The notes: generated from the letters alone by a model not told the origin. A DNA stretch of 64,000 nt from Paenibacillus arenilitoris (GCF_014705655.1 NZ_JACXIY010000008.1:62001-126000); one strand, 5' to 3'. Counted from the stretch's first letter, positions 47,862 to 56,900 are shown. Numbers and translations: made by a program.

Positions 47862-49883
47862 ATGGGCAACACGGGAAAAAGATTGTTTCAATACGCCATG
47901 CTTTATAAAAAAACGATTCTGCTCGCGCTGCTGCTGCTCGTGCTGGCCGTAAGCGCGGAGCTTGCGGGACCGCTGATCGCCAAGCGCATGATCGATCAGA
48001 ACATTCTCGGCATCGAGAAGAAGTGGCATGAGGTCGGGCAGGAGATGCCTTATGCGGTTTTTTATAAAGACAAATGGTATAAGCGCGAGGACCACTTCGC
48101 CTCTGCGGAGGAGAAGGGCAAGGAGGTTCGCGTGCTGCAGGTCGGGCGCAAGTTCTACTGGCTGGACGAAGCGCTGCGGGACGAGAACGGCACGCGCCGG
48201 GTTGAGGGAACGGCGTTAACGGTGACGAGCAAGGAGACGGGAGCAAGCGAGTCATACCCGGTTACGCAGCTGACGAACAAGGAGCTGTACGCCTTCTACG
48301 AGCCGGAGTTTCCGGCGCTGCTGAGGCTGGCCGCGATGTACTTCGGCTTCCTGCTGCTCGTCGCGGCGTTCAGCTACGGCCAGCGGCTCATGCTGCAGAC
48401 GTCGGCGAACCGGATCGTGCGCAAGCTGCGAACCGATATTTTCGCCCATACGCAGCGGCTGCCGGTCAATTACTACGACAATTTGTCGGCGGGGCAGGTC
48501 GTCTCGCGGATTACGAACGACACGGAGGCGATCCGCGAGCTGTTCGTCGGGGTGCTGGCCAACTTTTTTACGGGCATCATCTACATGGCGGCGATCTTCG
48601 GGGCGCTGTTCCTTCTGGACTCGCGCCTCGCGCTGATCGCGCTGCCGCTCGTGCCGATTCTGATCGTCTGGATCATCGTCTACCGCCGCTTCGCGGCGCG
48701 ATATAACCGGATTATCCGCGCGAAGTTGAGCGAGATTAACGGCATGCTGAACGAATCGATCCAAGGCATGACGATCATCCAGGCGTTCCGCCGCCAGAAG
48801 GAGACGACGAAGGAATTCGAGGCGCTGAACGAACATTACTATACGTATCAGAACAAGCTGCTCAGCCTGAACTCGATCACTTCGCACAACCTCGTGAACG
48901 TCGTGCGGAACGTGCTGTTCCTCATCGTCATCTGGATGTTCTGGGGCGACGCGCTCGGCACGGCCGTATCGGTCGGGGTGCTGTACGCGTTCGTGGACTA
49001 TATGAACCGCATGTTCGCGCCGATCGTCGGCATCGTGAACCAGCTGTCGAACCTCGAGACGGCGAGGGTATCCGCCGAGCGGGTGTTCAAGCTGATGGAC
49101 GAGGAAGGCATCGATGTCGTCTCCGGCAAGATGGAGCGGTACAAGGGCGACGTTCGTTTCGAGGACGTGTCGTTCGCATACAAGAAGGAGGAATACGTGC
49201 TGAAGCACATTTCCTTCCACGCCCGCCAAGGCGAGACCGTCGCGCTCGTCGGGCATACCGGCTCGGGCAAAAGCTCGATTCTGAACCTGCTGTTCCGCTT
49301 CTACGATACGAACGAAGGGAGCATCGTCGTCGACGGGAAGGACGTGCGCGACATTCCGAAGCAGCTGCTGCGCCAGCATATGGGCATCGTGCTGCAGGAT
49401 CCGTTCCTGTTCACCGGTACGATCGCCTCGAACATCAGCCTCGATAACCCTGCGATCAGCCGGGAGAAGATCGAGCAGGCGCTCCGCGACGTCGGCGCGT
49501 ACGACATGTTCAGCCAATTGCCGGGCGGCATTGACGCTCCCGTCATCGAGAAGGGCAGCACGCTGTCCGCCGGGCAGCGGCAGCTTATCTCGTTCGCGCG
49601 GGCGCTCGCCTACGACCCGGCGATCCTCATTCTCGACGAGGCGACGGCGAGCATCGACACGGAGACGGAGGCGATCATTCAGGCGGCGCTCGACGTGCTG
49701 AAGAAGGGGCGCACGACGTTCGTCATCGCGCACCGCCTGTCGACGATCCGCAGCGCGGACCAGATTCTCGTGCTGGACCGCGGCGTCATCGTCGAGCGGG
49801 GCAATCACGACGAGCTCATGGAGCAGCGCGGCAAGTATTACGCGATGTACCAGCTGCAGCTCGGCTCGGCTTTGCCGGCTTAA
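47862..49883 (+). CDS. bmrD: heterodimeric ABC exporter subunit (BmrD/YheH-like)
   Basis: 673 residues. A long extracytoplasmic insert (about residues 50-140) between the first two helices distinguishes this subunit and is the BmrD/YheH trait. ATPase domain: Walker A GHTGSGKSS, non-canonical signature LSAGQRQL, Walker B ILILDEATASID with catalytic Glu593. It complements the degenerate partner encoded upstream. A strong terminator ends the operon 19 bases after the stop codon. Confidence 0.9.
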   Translation: MGNTGKRLFQYAMLYKKTILLALLLLVLAVSAELAGPLIAKRMIDQNILGIEKKWHEVGQEMPYAVFYKDKWYKREDHFASAEEKGKEVRVLQVGRKFYWLDEALRDENGTRRVEGTALTVTSKETGASESYPVTQLTNKELYAFYEPEFPALLRLAAMYFGFLLLVAAFSYGQRLMLQTSANRIVRKLRTDIFAHTQRLPVNYYDNLSAGQVVSRITNDTEAIRELFVGVLANFFTGIIYMAAIFGALFLLDSRLALIALPLVPILIVWIIVYRRFAARYNRIIRAKLSEINGMLNESIQGMTIIQAFRRQKETTKEFEALNEHYYTYQNKLLSLNSITSHNLVNVVRNVLFLIVIWMFWGDALGTAVSVGVLYAFVDYMNRMFAPIVGIVNQLSNLETARVSAERVFKLMDEEGIDVVSGKMERYKGDVRFEDVSFAYKKEEYVLKHISFHARQGETVALVGHTGSGKSSILNLLFRFYDTNEGSIVVDGKDVRDIPKQLLRQHMGIVLQDPFLFTGTIASNISLDNPAISREKIEQALRDVGAYDMFSQLPGGIDAPVIEKGSTLSAGQRQLISFARALAYDPAILILDEATASIDTETEAIIQAALDVLKKGRTTFVIAHRLSTIRSADQILVLDRGVIVERGNHDELMEQRGKYYAMYQLQLGSALPA

Positions 49884-49901
49884 TAAGCTTTTGCGAGAGG
49901 G

Positions 49902-49949
49902 GCAGCGCCCGTTCTTCATGAATGCATGGGGAGCGGGCGCTGCCTTTTG
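49902..49949 (+). terminator. terminator of the ABC exporter operon
   Basis: GGCAGCGCCCG / CGGGCGCTGCC arms, 22-base loop, TTTT. Confidence 0.85.
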
Positions 49950-50024
49950 TGCGGGTCGGCGGTGGGGATGGGGGCACCTTCTCACCGCCTATCAAGTGGC
50001 AGCGCGTCAGCATGGCTAGCCAAG

Positions 50025-50222
50025 CAAAAAAGGCTGCGATTGTGCAGCCTTTGCGCCATCGATGAGGTGGCCGGACGAAATGCCTGCGTTTGTGCTGGCA
50101 TTTCGGGACGTGTGCCCCTTTTTGTACTTGCCGAACGAGAAAAGATGCACATTCGCAGGCATTTGCTTCGCAGCCGTTATAAGAGCTGCCCAAAAACTGC
50201 ACATTTGCAGGAATCGGCAAGA
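50025..50222. repeat. intergenic repeat element, locus 2 (GCAGGCATTT family)
   Basis: Homologous over about 180 bases to the element at 34870-35066. It holds a perfect hairpin AAAGGCTGC/GCAGCCTTT, then AAATGCC/GGCATTT, then CACATTCGCAGGCATTT and a GCACATTTGCAGGAAT copy. The sequence between hairpins is partly conserved (TTTGCGCCATCGATGAGG). It lies between the exporter terminator and the next gene. The stretch 50230-50505 after it holds only short frames, including a possible gene scrap from 50324, that match nothing recognisable. Confidence 0.85.
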
Positions 50223-50505
50223 GTCACTGCGGAGATCCGCTTTTGTATTTTCCATATTTTGAAAAGATGGTATGATGAGGAGACTAGGCTGGAAGCGGTT
50301 AAACGGGGCGAGGGGGACTGAAGATGAAGGTGCTGGTCGTTTCCTACAAGGAGTCGAGGTACCTGATCCATGGGCACCAGCATTTGAACGAAATCATCCG
50401 AACAAGGATGCGAAAATCGTCAACGCGTTCGTCTACTGTATGTTGGAGATATAACCCGCTCTCCGCTGCAGGGCAGCGCCATAATCCGAAGGAGGAAAAT
50501 CAGCG

Positions 50506-50862
50506 ATGGAACACAACCGGTTTGAAGCGTTTCGGCGGATGGCTTTGTCCTTCCCCGGCGTCGTGGAAGCGGTGTCGTACGGGACGCCGTCCTTTAAGCT
50601 GAAGGATAAGCAGCTCGCCCGTTTTCACGAGGACGGGGTATCGCTCGTTCTGAAGATGGACATGGAGACGCGCGATTTTGTCCTTCAGGCCGAACCGGTC
50701 GTTTATTCGATGCCGGACCACTACAAGAAGTACCCGTACGTGCTGGTGAAGCTGGCCGAGGCCGACATGGACGAGCTGAAGGGCCACTTCCTCAGAAGCT
50801 GGCGGGCGAACGCGCCGAAGAAGCTGCTGAGGGAGCATGAAGGGACGTTAGAGCGGGAATAG
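50506..50862 (+). CDS. MmcQ/YjbR family protein
   Basis: 118 residues: the YjbR fold is seen in 'MALSFPGVVEAVSYGTPSFK', 'VLKMDMETRDFVLQAEP' and PKKLL near the end. Family members are small DNA-binding-like proteins of unknown role. AAGGAGG precedes the ATG. It opens a long run of small same-strand genes. Confidence 0.88.
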   Translation: MEHNRFEAFRRMALSFPGVVEAVSYGTPSFKLKDKQLARFHEDGVSLVLKMDMETRDFVLQAEPVVYSMPDHYKKYPYVLVKLAEADMDELKGHFLRSWRANAPKKLLREHEGTLERE

Positions 50863-50877
50863 AAGGGGGATAGCGAC

Positions 50878-51526
50878 ATGGACAAGTACCCGATCGTTCA
50901 TCCGGCCAAACCATCCGATTATGAAGCCGTAGCCAAGCTGGTCACGGAGCTTCATGCCCGACATGTCGCGGCAAGGCCGGATATTTACGCGCCGGATCCG
51001 TGTCCGCTTGGCCCTGCCTACTATAGCAAGCTGCTTGGGGATCCGAAATCGAAGGTGTTTGTTGCATAAGAAAGCGGCGCGGGCGCGGTTGCGGCTTAAG
51101 CGATCATTCGAATCAACAAGACTCCGACCCGCCGGATCATTAAAATATAAGTATTTATACGTTTTGCACTTATAAAATCGCTTATATTTCATCGTGAAAC
51201 GAGCTTATGCCGCCAAAGGATGGCACCGAACCGAGCTGCGCTAGATGCAGCTAGCGGTTCGTGCGTAGCGTCAGCCGTTTACACTTGGACCGAGGACGTA
51301 TCTCCACATCGACGATTTTTGCGTGGAGCGCTCGCAGAGAGGACAAGGCGTTGCAAAGCGGTTAATGGGCTATGTGCTTGAATACGCAAAGAAAATATCC
51401 GCCTCGTGCGTCGAACTGGAGGTATCCGAATTCAACGAAGAAGCGATTGCCTTCTACGAGGCGCTTGGCATGAAGACGCGGAGCTGGCGGATGGAGCTGA
51501 TGCTGGAGCCGCCGAAGCAACCGTAA
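50878..51526 (+). pseudogene. GNAT acetyltransferase gene split by a 230-bp non-coding segment
   Basis: The N-terminal half (MDKYPIVHPAKPSDYEAVAK ... LLGDPKSKVFVA) ends in a stop at 51069. The rest resumes near 51300 with 'YLHIDDFCVERSQRGQGVAKRL', the acetyl-CoA loop, and runs to 51526. About 25-30 residues of the central strands are missing and replaced by about 230 bases of AT-rich sequence with inverted repeats. The enzyme is therefore broken unless the segment is spliced or recoded, for which there is no sign. Confidence 0.85.
51070..51296. repeat. inverted-repeat segment inside the broken GNAT gene
   Basis: AAATATAAG (51146-51154) and CTTATATTT (51180-51188) are perfect nine-base arms, with ACTTATAAAAT between them. 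A second part has GCAGCTAGCGGTTCG-like symmetry near 51245. It has no open frame and may be a small repeat element that moved into the gene. Confidence 0.55.
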
Positions 51527-51543
51527 TCGAGGAGGTGCGCGTG

Positions 51544-52032
51544 ATGGCGCATGTAAGAATCAGATGCACGGGATTGATTGTCGAAAATGACGCTGTCCTG
51601 CTCATCGAATATGACGATAACGGCATACATTACAATTTGCCCGGCGGGGGATTGGAGCCGGGAGAGACGATCGCGGAAGGCGTCGCCCGAGAAGTATGGG
51701 AGGAGACGGCGGCGGAGGTGGATGTCGGCCCGCTTGCCTTAATCTATGAATTCACCCCTCACAAGCAGTCGGGCGACTACGGGATCGACGAGCAGCATTC
51801 GCTTCATTTGATTTTCGAATGCGCGTTAAAAGAAAACGCGGTGCCGCGGCTGCCCGATCGGCCCGACCCCAATCAGTCGGCGGTGAAGTGGATTCCCGTC
51901 GCGGAGCTGGACGAGATTTTGCTTATCCCTAATATGAAGGATCAGATCAAGCAGTATTTGGAGAATAGGACAAGCATGCCTTTAATCGAAGATTACCGGC
52001 TGGAGCGGCTTGCGGTCGCGGGCAAGGAATAG
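51544..52032 (+). CDS. Nudix hydrolase
   Basis: 162 residues. The Nudix box is complete: GGGLEPGETIAEGVAREVWEE, i.e. G-x5-E-x7-REVWEE. It hydrolyses a nucleoside diphosphate linked to another moiety; the substrate is unknown. The ATG at 51544 is eight bases after GAGGAGG, with a GTG three bases earlier as an alternative. The next gene is a second Nudix protein. Confidence 0.9.
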   Translation: MAHVRIRCTGLIVENDAVLLIEYDDNGIHYNLPGGGLEPGETIAEGVAREVWEETAAEVDVGPLALIYEFTPHKQSGDYGIDEQHSLHLIFECALKENAVPRLPDRPDPNQSAVKWIPVAELDEILLIPNMKDQIKQYLENRTSMPLIEDYRLERLAVAGKE

Positions 52033-52054
52033 GCAGCCGGAAGGGGGGAGCGGC

Positions 52055-52489
52055 ATGAAGAAGGGGCAGGATGCCTCCGGCATCGCCGTCATCGACGGCT
52101 TGGGCCGGGTGCTGCTTGTTCATCAGACGTACGGGAAAAGGAGCTGGGCGCTGCCCGGCGGCATGGTGGAGGAAGGCGAGTCGGCTTGGGATGCGGCGCT
52201 GAGGGAGCTTAAGGAAGAGGCCGGCATAAGCGCGGTGGGCATGGAGCTGTCCGGGTTATATTTTCAACCGCACAAAAATCGTTACATCTATACGTTCAAA
52301 TCGTTCGCTTACGAAGGCGACATCGCGGTCGATCAGGACGAGATCGACGAGTACGGTTTTTTTGACGTTGCGGACTTGCCGAGGCCGATCTCGAGCTTTA
52401 CGGTCGAGCGAATAAAGGACGCTCTTGCGGGCGGAGGCAGGACGGTTTTTAGAGAGGAGCGGCTCGCGGCGTACGAAGTGCTGTATTAG
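52055..52489 (+). CDS. Nudix hydrolase
   Basis: 144 residues. Nudix box GGMVEEGESAWDAALRELKEE follows WALPGG. The core starts with 'GIAVIDGLGRVLLVHQTYG'. GGGGGGAG precedes the ATG at 52055. It lies 22 bases after the preceding Nudix gene and is probably co-transcribed, but sequence similarity between the two is limited to the box. Confidence 0.9.
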   Translation: MKKGQDASGIAVIDGLGRVLLVHQTYGKRSWALPGGMVEEGESAWDAALRELKEEAGISAVGMELSGLYFQPHKNRYIYTFKSFAYEGDIAVDQDEIDEYGFFDVADLPRPISSFTVERIKDALAGGGRTVFREERLAAYEVLY

Positions 52490-52670
52490 TTTAAAAATTT
52501 GAGATTAGACGTGACCGGAACGGTTCGGATGGCGGTCTAATTTCAGTATTTGAGCTTAGTTGGCGATTTTCGGGGGGAACTGGCGCGAGTCGGGATGAAT
52601 GCGCTCAAAATTTGAAATTATACGCGAATCGGAGAGGTTTGCCGAGGGTTTTATTTCATTTTTGAAACTC
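52490..52670. repeat. TTTGAAACTA-type repeats, locus 2
   Basis: Four copies: TTTAAAAATTTGAGATTAGA (about 52491), CTAATTTCAGTATTTGAGCT (about 52538), GCTCAAAATTTGAAATTAT (about 52602) and TTATTTCATTTTTGAAACT (about 52650). Same family as 42140-42330. The third and fourth copies enter the open frame ahead of the next gene, which argues for that gene's start being at 52707. Confidence 0.7.
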
Positions 52671-52706
52671 CGGGAAAAAAGGACAAGAAAGCTGGTGAGC
52701 CTATCG

Positions 52707-53153
52707 ATGAGTACGATAAGCAGAATCGTCCGGGAAGACGAATTGGAGGAGCTGCTGCTCCTTTACAAGCATTTGCAGCCGGACGATCCCGAGCTGGAAC
52801 GAAACGACGCTCTGCATGCCCATTGGCGGGAGATGCTGGGCGATCCGGCCATAAGCGTCATCGTGATCGAGCATGACGGCTTCCTTGTCGCTTCTTGCGT
52901 TCTCGTCATCATCAAAAACTTGACCAGAAGCGCGAAGCCGTACGGATTGATCGAGAACGTCGTCACGCACGAGGCGCATAGAAGGCAAGGCTTCGGCCGG
53001 AGAGCGCTCGAACACGCGATTGCGCTGTCGCAAGAGCATAATTGCTACAAGCTGATGCTCATGACGGGCTCCGTCAGGGAAGAAGTTCATCGGTTCTACG
53101 AAAGCGTCGGATTTGAGAAGGGCAAAAAAACGGGCTTTATTATCCAAATGTGA
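52707..53153 (+). CDS. GNAT family N-acetyltransferase
   Basis: 148 residues. The CoA loop [19 protein letters not shown] is typical, followed by '[20 protein letters not shown]' and SVGFEKG. Substrate unknown. The ATG at 52707 ([11 protein letters not shown]) was chosen over 52599 because the upstream codons lie in a repeat family. The ribosome-binding site is weak (GGTGAG). Confidence 0.88.
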   Translation: MSTISRIVREDELEELLLLYKHLQPDDPELERNDALHAHWREMLGDPAISVIVIEHDGFLVASCVLVIIKNLTRSAKPYGLIENVVTHEAHRRQGFGRRALEHAIALSQEHNCYKLMLMTGSVREEVHRFYESVGFEKGKKTGFIIQM

Positions 53154-53171
53154 AGAGAGGGCGTCGATCTC

Positions 53172-53561
53172 ATGAGCGGCAATCTGTTGGAAAAGCTGGA
53201 ACATATGCAAATTCCCGTAAAAAACTTGGACGAGTCCGCGGCCTGGTACGTGGAGAATCTCGGGTTTACGCTGCAGGGCAAGTCGGACGAGCATCGCCAC
53301 GCTTTCTTGACCTTGCCCGACGGTCCGATGCTTATGCTGTGGGAAACGAAGGACGCGACCGACGCGAACTTTACGGTTAACGGCCAGACGATGCCCGTGC
53401 TGCTGTACAACACGAAGCAGATCCGCAAGCTGCACGAGAAGCTGACCGGCCTTCAGGCGGACATTACCTTTTTCCAGGATGAAGGCTTCGGCTGGGTGCT
53501 GAAGTTCATCGATTTGAACGGAAATATGTGGGGCGTTATTCAGTTGAAGGAGAAGGGATAA
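53172..53561 (+). CDS. VOC family protein (glyoxalase/bleomycin-resistance fold)
   Basis: 129 residues: paired beta-alpha-beta modules, 'LEHMQIPVKNLDESAAWYVE' with first-module His in the MQIPV strand replaced by Gln, and 'FIDLNGNMWGVIQL' at the end with Asn where many have a metal-ligand Glu. Metal binding is therefore doubtful. It starts 18 bases after the GNAT gene. Confidence 0.85.
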   Translation: MSGNLLEKLEHMQIPVKNLDESAAWYVENLGFTLQGKSDEHRHAFLTLPDGPMLMLWETKDATDANFTVNGQTMPVLLYNTKQIRKLHEKLTGLQADITFFQDEGFGWVLKFIDLNGNMWGVIQLKEKG

Positions 53562-53592
53562 ACAGCCGCGGGTTCGGTGGGAGGATGAACGC

Positions 53593-54003
53593 ATGGAACT
53601 GAAGTTTAACGACTATCTGATAAGCACCGACAAAGCGCTTCTGCATCGCGAGACCGTCCGTCAATTGCTCGGCAATACGTATTGGGCTAACAAAAGACCG
53701 GCGGAAAAAATCGATAAATCCATAGAAACCTCGCTATGCTACGGCGTGTACCACGGGAAAAGCCAAATCGGGTTTGCCCGGATTATTACGGACTGGGCGA
53801 CAACTTATTGGTTATGCGACGTTGTGATTGACGACACCTACAGAGGCCGGGGGATAGGCAAGAAGCTTGTCGAAATCATCACGCAAAGCGATGAGCTCAA
53901 AGGGTTGTCCGGTTTTCTGGGAACGGCGGATGCGCACGGACTTTATGAACGATATGGATTTGCAAGGGATGCCGACAGATTCATGGTGAGAAGACCGAAA
54001 TGA
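53593..54003 (+). CDS. GNAT family N-acetyltransferase
   Basis: 136 residues, small GNAT with 'DVVIDDTYRGRGIGKKLVEI' as CoA loop and 'ADAHGLYERYGFARDADRFM' at the end. The layout matches proteins that acetylate small amines or peptides. Third intact or broken GNAT in a 3-kb run. Confidence 0.88.
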   Translation: MELKFNDYLISTDKALLHRETVRQLLGNTYWANKRPAEKIDKSIETSLCYGVYHGKSQIGFARIITDWATTYWLCDVVIDDTYRGRGIGKKLVEIITQSDELKGLSGFLGTADAHGLYERYGFARDADRFMVRRPK

Positions 54004-54042
54004 AGGCCGTACGATTGAAATGGGAGAAAGGAGCGGACGGCA

Positions 54043-54588
54043 GTGAATTGGCAATGGACAATTGCAAAGCATGACCCGGATTGGAAAAGCTTGTTCCTCG
54101 GCATCGGCACGGGATTAAGAGAGGCGCTGGGCGAGCTGGCCGTCCGAATCGACCATGTCGGCTCCACCTCGGTGCCCGGCTTGGATGCGAAGCCGATCGT
54201 CGACATCCAGATTTCCGTTATGGACGACGAGGACTTGGCCGCCTACAAGGCAAAGATCGAAGGCCTTGGATTCCAATGGCGGAGCGACAATCCGGACCGG
54301 ACCAAAAAATATTTTCGCGAAACGCCGGGCAGCCGGAGAACGCATATCCACGTGCGGCGAGCGGGCAGCTTCTCGGAGCAACTGACGCTGCTTTTCCGGG
54401 ATTATTTGCGCGCTCACCCGGCGGATTGCTTGAATTATGCCGCGGAGAAGCACCGGTTATTCGAACTGTACCGGCATGACCGGCCGAAGTACGTAGAGGG
54501 CAAAGGGCCCGTCGTGTGGGAGATACTGCGGAGGGCGCACGGCTGGTCGCAAGAGACGGGCTGGAAGCCCGGGAGATCGGATGCGTGA
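54043..54588 (+). CDS. GrpB/UPF0157 family protein
   Basis: 181 residues, nucleotidyltransferase-like fold: DHVGSTSVPGLDAKPIVDIQ is the family signature, then 'RRTHIHVRRAGSF' and 'LLFRDYLRAHPADCLNYA'. Function unknown; related to small-molecule nucleotidyltransferases. GTG start at 54043 after AAAGGAG. Confidence 0.9.
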   Translation: MNWQWTIAKHDPDWKSLFLGIGTGLREALGELAVRIDHVGSTSVPGLDAKPIVDIQISVMDDEDLAAYKAKIEGLGFQWRSDNPDRTKKYFRETPGSRRTHIHVRRAGSFSEQLTLLFRDYLRAHPADCLNYAAEKHRLFELYRHDRPKYVEGKGPVVWEILRRAHGWSQETGWKPGRSDA

Positions 54589-54636
54589 GAGGAGATCAAC
54601 ATCGTTAACAAGCGGTAAGCAAGGGGGAGTCATGCG

Positions 54637-55446
54637 ATGTGCACGAGCTTTGCGGTCCATCGGGACCGGACATTCATCGGCATGAATTTCGATATTTCGG
54701 ATCGGCCCATCAAACTGGCGCTGCGGGGCGAGGATCAGCTTCTTGTGCTTCAGGGGGAGAACGGGAACGACTATCCAGCCTTCGGCATGAACGGCCGCGG
54801 GACCTTTATGAATTTGCAAATGGTCGATCCGAAGAAAGAAGGACTGTACAGGCGCGGCAAAAACTGCGTGCATATGATGCGGCTGTTCGAGGACGTGCTG
54901 TCGGGGAGGCTGGAGCCGACTGCTCTGCAATCGTATTTGGACGGCAAAACGATTACGAACGTGCCCGGTTACAGCGTGCACAGCCTGATCGCCGGGAAGG
55001 GCCGGCATTCGGTTGTCGTAGAGCCGGGCAGGGGAAGCGTGGAGCCGGACGAGGCGGGCCGCGACTTTGTGGTGCTGACGAATTTTTCGCTATCGAATCG
55101 TAAAGACCGGACTTTTACGGATGTTCAAGGAGCCGGAAGCGACCGGTATACGAAGGCATACGAGTCGCTTTCCGCGCACAAGGAATCGTTTACGACGGAG
55201 AGGGGCTTCGCTCTGCTTCAAGAAACGGTTCAGCGCGAAGGGGAATACCCCACCCAGCTATCCCTTGTGTTTATTCCGGAGGAGGGCACCGTATATTTCG
55301 CCCTGCGAGCCGATTTTACGAAAATTTACTCGTTTTCTTTCGAGACCAACCAAATCCGGACGGCAAAGGGGTTTGCAAGCCCGAAGCAATTGGCCTTAAC
55401 GAAAAAAGGCGTATCCGTATCGGAGCTTCAGAGCTGGATGGCATAA
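54637..55446 (+). CDS. Ntn-hydrolase, choloylglycine hydrolase-like (linear amide C-N hydrolase)
   Basis: 269 residues. Cys2 directly after the initiator Met (MCTSFAVHR) is the N-terminal nucleophile once Met is removed. FIGMNFDI and 'YPAFGMNGRGTFMNLQMV' follow the family pattern. These enzymes cleave linear amides such as bile salts, penicillin V or acyl-homoserine lactones; which one is not clear. Confidence 0.82.
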   Translation: MCTSFAVHRDRTFIGMNFDISDRPIKLALRGEDQLLVLQGENGNDYPAFGMNGRGTFMNLQMVDPKKEGLYRRGKNCVHMMRLFEDVLSGRLEPTALQSYLDGKTITNVPGYSVHSLIAGKGRHSVVVEPGRGSVEPDEAGRDFVVLTNFSLSNRKDRTFTDVQGAGSDRYTKAYESLSAHKESFTTERGFALLQETVQREGEYPTQLSLVFIPEEGTVYFALRADFTKIYSFSFETNQIRTAKGFASPKQLALTKKGVSVSELQSWMA

Positions 55447-55461
55447 GAAGGGGGCAGATGC

Positions 55462-56007
55462 ATGAAGAAGATCTATCTGATCAGACATTGCAAGGCGGAA
55501 GGCCAAGAGCCGGAAGCCGCGTTGACCAAGGAAGGCGAGGAGCAGGCCGAACGTCTGGCGGACTTGCTGTCGGAGACGGAGGAACCTATCGAGCTCGTCG
55601 TTACGAGCCCGTACGCGCGCGCGATCGCTTCGATCAAGCCTTATTGCGCTAGGCGGCATTTGGGCTGGAGCGTTGATGAAAGGTTGAAGGAAAGGGTGCT
55701 GAGCACGGCCGATCTTCCGGATTGGATGGAGCGGTTGAAGCATACGTACGAGGATATGGACGCCGTCTATGAAGGCGGCGAATCGTCGAGGGAAGCGATG
55801 GCCAGAGGCACGGCGGTCGTGGAGGAGATCATGGCCGGACCGCAATCGTGTGCCGCAGTCGTGACGCATGGCGCGTTGATGTCGTTGATCATTCGATCGG
55901 TCGACCCGGCGTTCGGCTTCGAGGAGTGGAGCACGCTCAGCAATCCCGATGTTTACGCACTTAGCGTGCAGGACGGGAGGCGCGAGATCAAGCGTGTCTG
56001 GAAGTAG
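55462..56007 (+). CDS. histidine phosphatase family protein
   Basis: 181 residues. The phosphohistidine motif is LIRHCKAEG (RHC in place of the usual RHG), with ELVVTSPYARAIAS and the second catalytic His in VVTHGALM. Acts on phosphorylated small molecules or proteins; substrate unknown. It begins 15 bases after the Ntn-hydrolase gene. Confidence 0.9.
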   Translation: MKKIYLIRHCKAEGQEPEAALTKEGEEQAERLADLLSETEEPIELVVTSPYARAIASIKPYCARRHLGWSVDERLKERVLSTADLPDWMERLKHTYEDMDAVYEGGESSREAMARGTAVVEEIMAGPQSCAAVVTHGALMSLIIRSVDPAFGFEEWSTLSNPDVYALSVQDGRREIKRVWK

Positions 56008-56114
56008 GGGCGGTGAGCCGGAAAGGGATGATCGAGGTCAAGGCTATTGGGTTGCTGAACACCTTTATTGCGAATTAAAAAACGCTCCCATTAAGGGGAA
56101 AGGAGCCATGCACG

Positions 56115-56900
56115 ATGAAATTAGGGGCATGCGTCGGAAGAGGGAAGACGGCGGACGTGTTCGAATGGGGACGTGCCGAGGTGGTGAAGCTGTTCCATGA
56201 CCGCAGTGAAGCCGCTCGCGAAGCGAAGAACGCGGAAGTTATCGATACGCTGGGCGTACGGGCGCCGAAATGCTCGGGGCTGATCGAAGCGGAGGGGCGG
56301 TTAGGCATCCGCTATGAGCGAGTGAACGGCATGTCTCTGCTCAGGCACATGGAAGGGACGAGGGAGAGCATGATCCAAAGCGCCAAAATCATGGCGGAGG
56401 TTCAATTCGAGCTCCACGGCGTGAAGGTATGGCATCTTGCCAATCTGAAAACGGATTTTTATCGCCGGGTCCGGCAATCGGGACATCTCTCGGAGTGGCA
56501 AAAGGAGCAGGTCCTCGCGATACTCGATGCGCTTCCGGAGGGGCATGCGCTCTGCCATTACGATTTGCATCCGGATAATATTTTGCTGACGGGGGACGGC
56601 CCCGTCGTCATTGATTGGATGAACGTGCTGACCGGGCATCCGGCCGCCGACGTCGCAAGAACGTCCATGATGCTGCAGTCGCATGCCGTGCCTCCGGATG
56701 CGCCGAACTGGCTCGTCGACCGGGAGCTGAGGCTGCTGCTCCATCGGCAATACGTGGACGAGTACGCCGCTTTGAGCGGCATCGGCCCGGAGGAGTTCGA
56801 ACGCTGGAAGGTGCCCACGCTTGCCGTCAGGCTGGATGAACTGGCGGATGGCGAGCGGGATGAAATCCGCAAGCTGCTGGAAGATGCGCTGCCTGCGTAA
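56115..56900 (+). CDS. aminoglycoside phosphotransferase (APH)-like kinase
   Basis: 261 residues. Kinase-like motifs: GRGKTADVFEWG (nucleotide loop), catalytic loop HYDLHPDNILL and metal site VVIDWMNV. Fold and motifs match the APH/choline kinase family, but the substrate may be another small molecule. AAAGGAG is nine bases before the ATG at 56115. Confidence 0.88.
   Translation: MKLGACVGRGKTADVFEWGRAEVVKLFHDRSEAAREAKNAEVIDTLGVRAPKCSGLIEAEGRLGIRYERVNGMSLLRHMEGTRESMIQSAKIMAEVQFELHGVKVWHLANLKTDFYRRVRQSGHLSEWQKEQVLAILDALPEGHALCHYDLHPDNILLTGDGPVVIDWMNVLTGHPAADVARTSMMLQSHAVPPDAPNWLVDRELRLLLHRQYVDEYAALSGIGPEEFERWKVPTLAVRLDELADGERDEIRKLLEDALPA

Noticed and set aside
48252..49985. 577-residue minus-strand frame opposite the second ABC exporter gene
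   Set aside because: Same antisense artefact; the plus strand has complete ABC motifs.
50272..50602. Short plus-strand frames (starting MKVLVVSYKE, and an overlapping one ending VNAFVYCMLEI)
   Set aside because: They could be scraps of a lost gene, but neither frame continues long enough or matches a family, so no call was made beyond noting it under the repeat entry.
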